Shown here piece by piece: positions 34,557 to 41,940 of a stretch of 64,000 nt of DNA; the first letter of the stretch is position 1, and the number at the start of each line of letters is the position of its first letter. Under the pieces are notes generated by a model that saw only the letters and a program-made list of their open reading frames with translations, was not told where the DNA came from and did not search any database. The position numbers and the translations under genes were made by a program. Source of the DNA: Aquimonas sp964586455 (GTDB lineage Bacteria; Pseudomonadota; Gammaproteobacteria; Xanthomonadales; Xanthomonadaceae); assembly GCA_964586455.1 (NCBI GenBank), contig CAZPHV010000021.1:9949-73948 (forward strand). Direction: 5' to 3'.

Positions 34557-35450
34557 TCAGAGCGGGTTCGCGGCCGTGTCCTTCGCCCCGCTCGCTTGCG
34601 TGTCGCGCTGAAGCAACTTTGCCGCCGCCTCGGACAGATACAGATGCATATCGGTCTGCGGGAAGGGAATGCTGTAGCCGGCCTCGGGCAGGCCGCGATG
34701 CACGGCTTCCAGCAGGTCGGAGCGAGTCTGCGCGAAATCCGGCGTGTTGACCCAGGCGCGCAGCACCAGGTTGACGCTGCTGTCAGCGAGCCCATCGACG
34801 ATCACGTCGGGTGCCGGCTCGGCCAACACGCTCGAATGCGCATTCGCGAAACCGAGCAGCACCGCACGCGCGCCACGGATGTCGTTGCCATAATCAACGC
34901 CCACCGGAATATCGACACGCCGCTGCGCTTTCGCGGTGAAGTTGATGATCGGCGAGGCCGTGATCTGACTGTTGGGCAAGGTGATTTCGTGGTTCTGGAA
35001 ACTGCGCAGCTGGGTCTGGAACAGCCGCACCTGTTCGACCACACCCGTGATGCCTGCGATGTCGACCACGTCACCGGTTCGGAAGGGGCGCAGCACGATC
35101 AACATCACCCCCGCAGCGATGTTCGACAGCGAGTCCTTCATCGCCAGACCGACCGCAAGCCCGGCTGCACCCATGACAGCGAGCAGAGAGGTCGGCGGCA
35201 CACCAATGGCGTCCAGTGCAGTGACCAAGACCAGCACCAGAATCACCGCATGCGCGAGGTTGCCGAAGAAGTTGGCGAGGATGGCCTCAACCCGCGCGCG
35301 CTCGAGCACACGCCGCGCCGTATTCGACAACCGCCGCGCCAGCCACAGCCCAACCAGCACGATCGCCAGCGCCGCGGCGAGGCGCAGGCCCCACAGGGTG
35401 GCCAGCCCGATCCAGTCGATGCCGCGGCTGCTTTCGATCAGTTCCTGCAT
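34557..35450 (-). CDS. mscS: Small-conductance mechanosensitive channel (MscS)
   Basis: Inner-membrane tension-gated channel for hypo-osmotic shock. It is 297 residues with three N-terminal transmembrane segments, the pore helix VMGAAGLAVGLAMKDSLSN and LIVLRPFRTGDVVDIAGITG leading into the beta domain, then the cytoplasmic vestibule. A GGAGG ribosome-binding site precedes MQELIES, which fixes the start. Convergent with the debranching gene and divergent from the esterase. Confidence 0.93.
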   Translation of the reverse strand: MQELIESSRGIDWIGLATLWGLRLAAALAIVLVGLWLARRLSNTARRVLERARVEAILANFFGNLAHAVILVLVLVTALDAIGVPPTSLLAVMGAAGLAVGLAMKDSLSNIAAGVMLIVLRPFRTGDVVDIAGITGVVEQVRLFQTQLRSFQNHEITLPNSQITASPIINFTAKAQRRVDIPVGVDYGNDIRGARAVLLGFANAHSSVLAEPAPDVIVDGLADSSVNLVLRAWVNTPDFAQTRSDLLEAVHRGLPEAGYSIPFPQTDMHLYLSEAAAKLLQRDTQASGAKDTAANPL

Positions 35451-35601
35451 GTTTGTCCTCCGAATACGTTCCATAGCGACTGCGCGATGGGCGCGCGCAG
35501 CGCTCGCGCCTCACCGTGCCTACACGCCATCACGCTCAACCCTAAACAGCGCGCCGTTAGCACAAAGTTAGCGTGCGCCTCGCACGTGCTCTGGAGAGTC
35601 C

Positions 35602-36561
35602 ATGACCCGTCGATTGCAGATCCTTCCGCTGCTGTTCGCGCTCGCGGCACAGGCGGGGCTGGTGCTGGCGTCGGAGTCGCCAGCCAGCATCCCCGAGGCC
35701 GAGTCCGGGCGCATCGAGCGACTTGAATTCGCACCTGAAGGTTTGGTTGCACGCAGCGTCGATGTCTGGCTGCCGCCGGGCTATCCGGATCAGGCGCCCT
35801 ACGCGACCCTGTACATGCACGATGGCCAGATGCTGTTCGACGCTCGAAGCACCTGGAACCAGCAGGCGTGGGAAGTCGATCGAACGGCCGGGGCGATGAT
35901 CCAATCCGGCGCGCTGCGGCCCTTCATCGTCATAGGCGTCTGGAATGCAGCTGAACATCGCTACCGCGACTACCTGCCGCAGCGCGTGTTCGAGTCGATG
36001 CCGGAGGAAGACCGCACACGCTGGCTCGCCGTCGAGCGCGAGCCCGGCCGACCCCTGTTCGCAGGCCCGGCCGCCGCGGACGCCTACGTGAGTTTCCTCG
36101 CCGGCGAGCTGCGCAAGGCCATCGAGGCGCGCTACGCGGTCTCGAAGGCGTCCGATGATCGCTTCCTGATGGGCTCCAGCATGGGTGGGTTGATCAGCCT
36201 CTATGCGCTGCTCGAACAGCCGCAGGCCTTCGGCGGTGCGGCAGCGGTGTCCACCCACTGGCCCGGCGGCTTCGATCCCGCCGACCGCAGTTTTGCCGAA
36301 GCGATGCAGCGCTACCTGCACGAGCGCCTGCCCAAGCTAGGCAGCCAGCGCGTCTGGATGGACCACGGCACCGAAACCCTGGATGCGCTCTACCCACCGC
36401 TGCAGCAGGAGATCGACGCCGTGTTCGCCGCCTCGCCGCTGCCGCGCGCGCAGTGGAGCAGCCGCGAATACACCGGCACCGACCACAGCGAAAACGCCTG
36501 GGCCGCACGACTCTCCGATCCGCTGCACTTCCTGCTGGCCCGAGAGCCGACAGCCCCGTAG
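35602..36561 (+). CDS. Secreted alpha/beta-hydrolase (Fes/esterase D-like)
   Basis: A 319-residue exported hydrolase with signal peptide (LPLLFALAAQAGLVLASE). The esterase-type fold shows YATLYMHDGQMLFD, FIVIGVWN, the nucleophile elbow GSSMGG and a late histidine in YTGTDHSENAW. It resembles the putative esterase family (enterochelin esterase-like); proteins of this kind are often found near alpha-glucan genes, but the substrate is unknown. Its TAG stop is the TAG of a GTAG-headed REP-like hairpin (36558-36579). Confidence 0.82.
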   Translation: MTRRLQILPLLFALAAQAGLVLASESPASIPEAESGRIERLEFAPEGLVARSVDVWLPPGYPDQAPYATLYMHDGQMLFDARSTWNQQAWEVDRTAGAMIQSGALRPFIVIGVWNAAEHRYRDYLPQRVFESMPEEDRTRWLAVEREPGRPLFAGPAAADAYVSFLAGELRKAIEARYAVSKASDDRFLMGSSMGGLISLYALLEQPQAFGGAAAVSTHWPGGFDPADRSFAEAMQRYLHERLPKLGSQRVWMDHGTETLDALYPPLQQEIDAVFAASPLPRAQWSSREYTGTDHSENAWAARLSDPLHFLLAREPTAP

Positions 36562-36633
36562 GGCGGGTCTTGACCCACCAAGCCTCAACGCTCGCCCCGC
36601 CCCCGATGCTCATAGGGTGGGTCTTGACCCAGC
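36558..36633. repeat. Two REP-like hairpins in tandem after the esterase gene
   Basis: Copy 1: GTAG (36558-36561) then GGCGGGTC-TT-GACCCACC (36562-36579). Copy 2: ATAG (36612-36615) then GGTGGGTC-TT-GACCCAGC (36616-36633). Each has one mismatch in the stem and is followed by a similar flank ending ACGCTCGCC. They belong to the same general class as the hairpins around the RAYT gene at 59540. Confidence 0.75.
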
Positions 36634-36748
36634 AAAGCCCCACGCTCGCCACGGTACCCGCATCCCGACCCACCCACGCGCAGCGCACCCCATGCAGCTT
36701 CACCGCATGTCCCGCCCATCCGCATCCCCTCACTCGCCGAGCACCGTC

Positions 36749-37474
36749 ATGTTCAATCCGAAGCCCACCCGCCAGATCGTTCCGCTGCACGACGGTCACG
36801 TCTGCCTGGTCTTCGATGACGTGCTGCTCGACCCGCGGGCCTGGATCGAGACCGCGATCCAGCACCGCGCGCGCTTCGTCGAGGGCGCATGGAACGCCTA
36901 TCCCGGCCCCGAGCTTCCGCTGGCCGCCGAGGTCACTGATCGCCTGAGCGACTTCTTCGCACAACACGCCCGCTCGGCTCTTGGCGCGCGCCGCACCCTG
37001 CGCGCCCACAGCCGCTTCGCAATGGTGACCCGCGCGCCGGAAGCGCTCGCGCCCTGCCAGCGCTTCTGCCACCGCGATCGTCTGAGCAGCGAACCCGGCA
37101 CCCTGATCGCCGCCAGCGTGCTGTACCTGTTCGATGATCCACGCCTCGGCGGCACATCCTTCTATCGCCCGCGCCGGCCGATGACCGACATCGACGCGCT
37201 GGCCAGCGATTCCGTGCGCCTCGCGTCCGACGACTTCAACGCACGCTACCCCGACATCGCGCCGGGCTACATGCGCGAAGGCAATGCCTGGTTCCACCAC
37301 ATCGCCACCGTTCCGCCACGCTACAACCGCCTGATCGTCTACCGCGGCGACCTCTTCCACAGCGGCGACATCGCCCGCCCTGATCTGCTCAGCGCGGACC
37401 CGGCGAGCGGGCGCTTGACGGTGAACGGATTCTTTACCTGCAGGGCGGCGGCAGGTTCGCCTCCACCCCGCTGA
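36749..37474 (+). CDS. DUF6445 family protein
   Basis: A 241-residue protein recognised as DUF6445 by RFCHRDRLSSEPGTLIAASV, LYLFDDPRLGGTSFYRP and YRGDLFHSGDIARPD. The HRD triad and the distal FHSG histidine recall the HxD...H iron site of 2-oxoglutarate-dependent oxygenases; this is my inference, not an assigned function. Such proteins often occur near tryptophan-halogenase-type genes, none of which is present here. The start MFNPKPTRQIVPLHDGH was chosen; ATGs at 36692 and 36707 are in frame and possible. Confidence 0.7.
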   Translation: MFNPKPTRQIVPLHDGHVCLVFDDVLLDPRAWIETAIQHRARFVEGAWNAYPGPELPLAAEVTDRLSDFFAQHARSALGARRTLRAHSRFAMVTRAPEALAPCQRFCHRDRLSSEPGTLIAASVLYLFDDPRLGGTSFYRPRRPMTDIDALASDSVRLASDDFNARYPDIAPGYMREGNAWFHHIATVPPRYNRLIVYRGDLFHSGDIARPDLLSADPASGRLTVNGFFTCRAAAGSPPPR

Positions 37475-37574
37475 TTCAAGCGCGGATCGCCCCCGCGCTG
37501 GTGCGTCGTAGCGCAGCGTGTCGCATGGAGCACTGGAGAAGACACCGCGCCGATGATCCCTGCGGACACGTTTC

Positions 37575-37584
37575 TGCGTACGCA
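37575..37584. promoter_or_regulatory. Palindrome upstream of the first delta-60 gene
   Basis: TGCGTACGCA is a perfect 10-bp palindrome 42 bp before the start codon. A near-identical TGCGTATGCA stands 39 bp before the second delta-60 gene (39066-39075), and both are followed by CATCCCG and the ribosome-binding site CTGGAG. Confidence 0.4.
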
Positions 37585-37626
37585 TCGCCATTCAGGGGCA
37601 TCCCGCTCCCGGCTGGAGAATCGTGC

Positions 37627-39027
37627 ATGTCCGTTTTTCGCTTCGCGCTGGTCTGTTTGTGTCTGTCGCTGTCAACGCTCGTGCGCGCCACGCCCGGCCA
37701 GTTGGAGCCGCGCTTCGGCTCGGCCGGGATGGCCACCGTGGACTCCGCGTTCCAGCATTCAAGCTATGAGGGCCTGGACGGCCTCATCGATGCCGTTGGG
37801 CGCAATCTGATCGCTGGGTCGGTCCGCCATCCTGGCGATACCTCTGCCCTGATCACGTCTGCCCTCTTGGTCCGGCTTCGCGCCGATGGCTCGATCGACA
37901 CCAGCTTCGGCAACGCGGGTTCGCTCAAAGTGCCCGGGTTTCCCGGGGACACCCTGTTTGAATTCCGCGCGGTCGCGCTGAGCCCCGACGGCAAAATCAT
38001 CGCGGCGGGCTTGAGCAAACCCGACGTCAACGGGCTGACCGACGCGCGCATTCGGGTCTGTCGGATTCTGCAAAGCGGTGTGCTGGATTCCAGCTTCGGT
38101 AGCGCAGGCTGCGTTGCGGTGAGCTTCACTGCAGCGTCGACCACGGACGAGTTTACCGACATGACGGTCCAGGTCGACGGCCGGATCGTGGTGTCCGGTG
38201 CGGCTGTTGATGGCTTCGCCCGCTATGCGGTGGCGCGCCTGAACGTCGACGGCACCCCGGATACCTGTTTTGGTGGGCCGATCCTGTGCGTCGGCGGCGG
38301 CGCGGTGATCCAGCCGGTGACCGGGCAGACGCTGAGCTTCACCGATCGCGGCCGGATCGCGGTGGACGCCTCTGGGAACATCCTGCTGACGGGGCGCTCG
38401 GGTCCGTCAATGGCCGTGCTGCGGCTGCGGCCCGACGGCAGCGCCGACCTCGATTTTGGCACCCAGGGCTATCGCCTGATTACCCCGGGCATCGTCGATA
38501 CGTCGGTGGCCAATGCAGTGGTGGCGCTTGATGACAACGCGTTGTTCGTGGTTGGCCACAAAAATCGCGGCGATGAACGCTATGCAGTGGTCGCCAAGCT
38601 CACTGCGCTGGGCACCCTTGACCCCTCGTTCGCGATGGTCGGCTTTCGCGAGTTCGGCTTCACCGATGTGTCGTTCGACAACAGCGCGCTCGGCGCGCTG
38701 GTGCAGGCCGACGGCAAGTTGCTGGTGGTCGGGCGCACCCAGATCAGCACCGGATCGCAGTCGCTCGAATCGATGGACTGCGCGGTGGCGCGGCTCAATC
38801 CCAACGGAAGCTTTGATGCCCGATTCGGCTTCGACGGCGTCAACAGCTTCAACTCCGGCTTGATCGACGGCGAGTTTGGCGATGCCAGCGTGCCCGATCT
38901 GTGCGCGCAGCTGGGCAGCGACGGTCGCCGTGCCGTGCTGTTCGGGCGGGCGGGATTCGGCCCCCTATCCCGCCTGTTGCTGATGGCCGTGGACTTGGAC
39001 GGCCTGTTCGCCGACGGCTTCGAGTGA
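37627..39027 (+). CDS. Exported delta-60 repeat protein with C-terminal FADGFE tail
   Basis: A 466-residue exported protein (signal peptide LVCLCLSLSTLVRA). The body is a series of delta-60 repeats, recognisable as LRADGSIDTSFGNAGSLKV, LNVDGTPDTCF, LRPDGSADLDFGTQG, LNPNGSFDARFGFDG alternating with ALSPDGKIIAAG-type strands, which suggests a beta-propeller or solenoid. It ends LFADGFE at the very C terminus, as does the downstream paralogue. The start MSVFRFAL was chosen for the signal peptide and the CTGGAG site; the longer frame upstream is hydrophilic. Function unknown. Confidence 0.8.
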   Translation: MSVFRFALVCLCLSLSTLVRATPGQLEPRFGSAGMATVDSAFQHSSYEGLDGLIDAVGRNLIAGSVRHPGDTSALITSALLVRLRADGSIDTSFGNAGSLKVPGFPGDTLFEFRAVALSPDGKIIAAGLSKPDVNGLTDARIRVCRILQSGVLDSSFGSAGCVAVSFTAASTTDEFTDMTVQVDGRIVVSGAAVDGFARYAVARLNVDGTPDTCFGGPILCVGGGAVIQPVTGQTLSFTDRGRIAVDASGNILLTGRSGPSMAVLRLRPDGSADLDFGTQGYRLITPGIVDTSVANAVVALDDNALFVVGHKNRGDERYAVVAKLTALGTLDPSFAMVGFREFGFTDVSFDNSALGALVQADGKLLVVGRTQISTGSQSLESMDCAVARLNPNGSFDARFGFDGVNSFNSGLIDGEFGDASVPDLCAQLGSDGRRAVLFGRAGFGPLSRLLLMAVDLDGLFADGFE

Positions 39028-39114
39028 GCCGCGTCGATCGAGTGTGATCCCGGCGTGCGGCGTTCTGCGTATGCAGGCACATCCCGCGTTCATCCGCCCC
39101 ACTGGAGCTCTACC

Positions 39115-41793
39115 ATGTCCGCTTTTCCGCGCATCGCCCTGCACGCTGCGGCCGCCCTCAGCTTCGGCCTCGCAAGCTTGCCGGCTCAGGCCGACGGCGA
39201 GCTCGACCGCAGCTACGGCGTCGATGGCCGCACGGTCGTCGGCTTCATCGAGTCCGACCGCGTGCAGCTGCGCGCGCTGGCGCGCTCGCCCTCGGGCCTG
39301 CGCTGGATGTTCGGCGATGACACGGCCGACCGCCGTCAGCTCTACATCAGCCGCAGCCTGGCCAACGGCAGCCCGGACCCGGGTTTCGGCGCCAATGGCA
39401 GCGGCCAGCGGCGCACCGCGCTGCCAGAGAACCTGATCCCGCAGACCGAGGCTTGGGCGGTGGAAGGTGCGCTGGTGCAGGCGGACGGCAAGCCGCTGGT
39501 GTTCGGGGGCCTGCGCCCGGTCAACGGCGAGACCGGTGTGTTCCCCGGGCTGGTCTGTCGTCTGGCGGTGGCCGGCAATCTCGATGCCAGCTTCAGCGGC
39601 GGCTGCGCGCAGCTGCGCAGCTTTCTTGGCGGTGAAGAGACTTGTCTGGTAGCGGATGTCGCCGAAGCGGCTGATGGCAAGTTCGTGGTCATCGGCAATT
39701 GCGCCGGGCCCGGTTTCGCGGCGCGTCCGTTCATCACCCGATTGCTCGCGAACGGCAGCATCGATTTCGAGTTCGGCGCAGGCGCCGGTCTGGTGACGCC
39801 GCTGATTCCGCAGGCGCTGCCGATCGGCCAGCACTACAGTGCGATCGCTCTGCGTCCGAACGGGCTGGCGGTGGTGGCGGCGCATTTTGCGACGAGCAGC
39901 GGCGCACGCGAGGACCGCGATGCCGGCCTGCTGCAGTTTGACGGCGGCGGCAGCCTGGACACGCAGTTCGGCAGCGGCGGGGTGCGTTTGCTGGCGGAGT
40001 CGGGCGACACCCATGAGTTCGCGCGCGACGTGGTGCTGCGCGCTGACGGCCGCGCCCTGCTGCTGGCCCAGAGTGAGGTGACCGACCTCGGCAACGGCCG
40101 TGCCGGTGAACACGCGTTGCTGATGCAGGTGGATGAGAACGGCGCGCTGGATGCGGGCTTCGGTAGCAACGGGCTTGTGACTGACGATGTCGATCAGCGC
40201 CTTGGTGTGGGGTCAAACCTGCAGTCGCTCTCCATTGATGCGGGGGGCAGGCCGGTGGTGGCGGGCAGGTCCGTTGTTCCTGCCAAATCGCCGGCCCAGG
40301 CCGGCACTGACTTCTGGTTGACTCTTCCGCCGACCGTCGAGCCGAGAGCCGATTCCGAGCTTTTGATCACCTCCGCCACGGCAACGAGCGGAATGGTGTC
40401 CAACGCAGCAGCGGGGTTTGCCCTGCCTTTCAGCGTCAGCCCCGGGCAAGCCACGGTGTTGCGCATTCCCAAGGAGCTGGAATTGGAAGGGCCGACAGAC
40501 ACCATCGTCGGCAACGGACTGCGGGTAACCGCCGAGGCACCGATCACCCTGCATTCCTTGAGCGGGCGCTCGGTCGCTATCGAGGGCGCCCAGATACTTC
40601 CTGCGCGCCTGTTGGGCACGGAGTATCGGCTGATGTCCTGGGGCATTGGTCTGGGCCGCGGGTCAAGTCTTGCAGTTGTTGCGAGCCAGAACAACACCTT
40701 GGTCACGATCACCCCGAAAGTCAGCGTGGGCTCGCGTCCGGCCGGGGTTGCTTTCCAGATCAGTCTGCAGCAGGGACAGGTCTACCAGCTGCAGACGCTG
40801 CAGGATAGTGATCTCAGCGGGAGCTTGATCAGCGCCACACGCCCGGTTGCCGTATTCGGAAATCACAGCTGTGCGCTGGTTCCGGATTCGATCACCAGCT
40901 TCTGCGGGAGCATGGTCGAGCAGATGGCACCGATCAACCGCTGGGGGCAGGACTTCGTCAACGTTCCCACTGCGCAGCGCCCGAGCGGTGATCTGGTCCG
41001 CGTCTACGCGCAGCAAGATGGCACCGTCGTATCGCTGGACGGGCAGCCGGCGGCCGTGGTTGCTGCGGGCGGGTTCTACCAGTTCAGTCGTACTACAGCG
41101 ACCCGCATCACCAGCAGCGCACCGGTGAGCGTGGCGCGCTACACGCGAAGCTGCCGAGCCGACTTCCCGGTCGATCCGTGCATCGGCGACCCCTTCATGC
41201 TGAGTCTGACGCCGGTCGACAATTGGAAGTCGCGGTACAGCGTGGTGACGCCGGACCGTACCTTGATCGGCCCGTATCGGCACAGCTTGGAGATCATCGT
41301 TACGTCTGCCGACAGCCAGCATGTGCGCGTAAATGGGCAGGGACTTCCGCCGGCCGGTTTCACGGCGATAGCTGGCACTTCGCTCGTGTATGCGCAGGTC
41401 AGCACTTCGCACGGAGCCCAGACGGTCACCGCGCCAGTGCCGCTCTCGGTCAACGCCTACGGGTTTCTGCAGGATGGCTCCGAAGGCTATGGCTTCCCCG
41501 CCGCCGCGTCGGCCTCCGGTGGTGACGCCGACGGCGATGATGTTCTGTTGCGTTACACCCCGGGCGGCCAGCGAGATCCAGCGTTCGGTTCCGCGGGTGT
41601 GGTGTTGCTCGATCATCGCAGCGCCTACGGTACGCCGCTGCCCAGCTTCGACAGCGCCCAGCGCGTGCTGATCGACGCCGACGGCATTCTGGTGGGCAGT
41701 GCCAGCGAGAACAGCGCCAGCGGGCAGAGCCTGCTGCTGACCTATCGGCTGCAGGGTGGCTCGGTGTTTGCCGATGGTTTCGAGAGTGACTGA
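39115..41793 (+). CDS. Exported delta-60 repeat protein with internal IgGFc-binding-like domain
   Basis: An 892-residue exported protein (signal peptide through LPAQA). Residues about 25-390 are delta-60 repeats (LANGSPDPGFGANGSG, LDTQFGSGGVRLL, VDENGALDAGFGSNG). Residues about 396-800 form a different domain resembling the IgGFc-binding N-terminal family: GTDFWLTLPPTVEP at its start, VAVFGNHSCALVP, SVARYTRSC and GFLQDGSEGYGFPAA at its end. One more delta-60 repeat follows, then VFADGFESD at the C terminus. The IgGFc-like domain is thus inserted between repeats. Adhesion or surface display is plausible but unproven. Confidence 0.8.
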   Translation: MSAFPRIALHAAAALSFGLASLPAQADGELDRSYGVDGRTVVGFIESDRVQLRALARSPSGLRWMFGDDTADRRQLYISRSLANGSPDPGFGANGSGQRRTALPENLIPQTEAWAVEGALVQADGKPLVFGGLRPVNGETGVFPGLVCRLAVAGNLDASFSGGCAQLRSFLGGEETCLVADVAEAADGKFVVIGNCAGPGFAARPFITRLLANGSIDFEFGAGAGLVTPLIPQALPIGQHYSAIALRPNGLAVVAAHFATSSGAREDRDAGLLQFDGGGSLDTQFGSGGVRLLAESGDTHEFARDVVLRADGRALLLAQSEVTDLGNGRAGEHALLMQVDENGALDAGFGSNGLVTDDVDQRLGVGSNLQSLSIDAGGRPVVAGRSVVPAKSPAQAGTDFWLTLPPTVEPRADSELLITSATATSGMVSNAAAGFALPFSVSPGQATVLRIPKELELEGPTDTIVGNGLRVTAEAPITLHSLSGRSVAIEGAQILPARLLGTEYRLMSWGIGLGRGSSLAVVASQNNTLVTITPKVSVGSRPAGVAFQISLQQGQVYQLQTLQDSDLSGSLISATRPVAVFGNHSCALVPDSITSFCGSMVEQMAPINRWGQDFVNVPTAQRPSGDLVRVYAQQDGTVVSLDGQPAAVVAAGGFYQFSRTTATRITSSAPVSVARYTRSCRADFPVDPCIGDPFMLSLTPVDNWKSRYSVVTPDRTLIGPYRHSLEIIVTSADSQHVRVNGQGLPPAGFTAIAGTSLVYAQVSTSHGAQTVTAPVPLSVNAYGFLQDGSEGYGFPAAASASGGDADGDDVLLRYTPGGQRDPAFGSAGVVLLDHRSAYGTPLPSFDSAQRVLIDADGILVGSASENSASGQSLLLTYRLQGGSVFADGFESD

Positions 41794-41824
41794 ACTGCGC
41801 CCTTGCGTTCGCTGAGGTTTCGAG

Positions 41825-41860
41825 GCGCAGCCGCGCGGCCCCAGCGCATCGCGGCTGCGC
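41825..41860. terminator. Hairpin after the second delta-60 gene
   Basis: GCGCAGCCGCG (41825-41835) pairs perfectly with CGCGGCTGCGC (41850-41860) over a 14-nt loop, 32 bp after the stop. No U tract follows, so termination is likely only if the stem alone suffices. Confidence 0.45.
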
Positions 41861-41940
41861 ACCGGCTTCCGCGGGCTGTAGTCTGTTCGACGGTTTGGCA
41901 CCGTTGGCGCGTGCGCCACTGACCCCACAAGGCGCAACAG

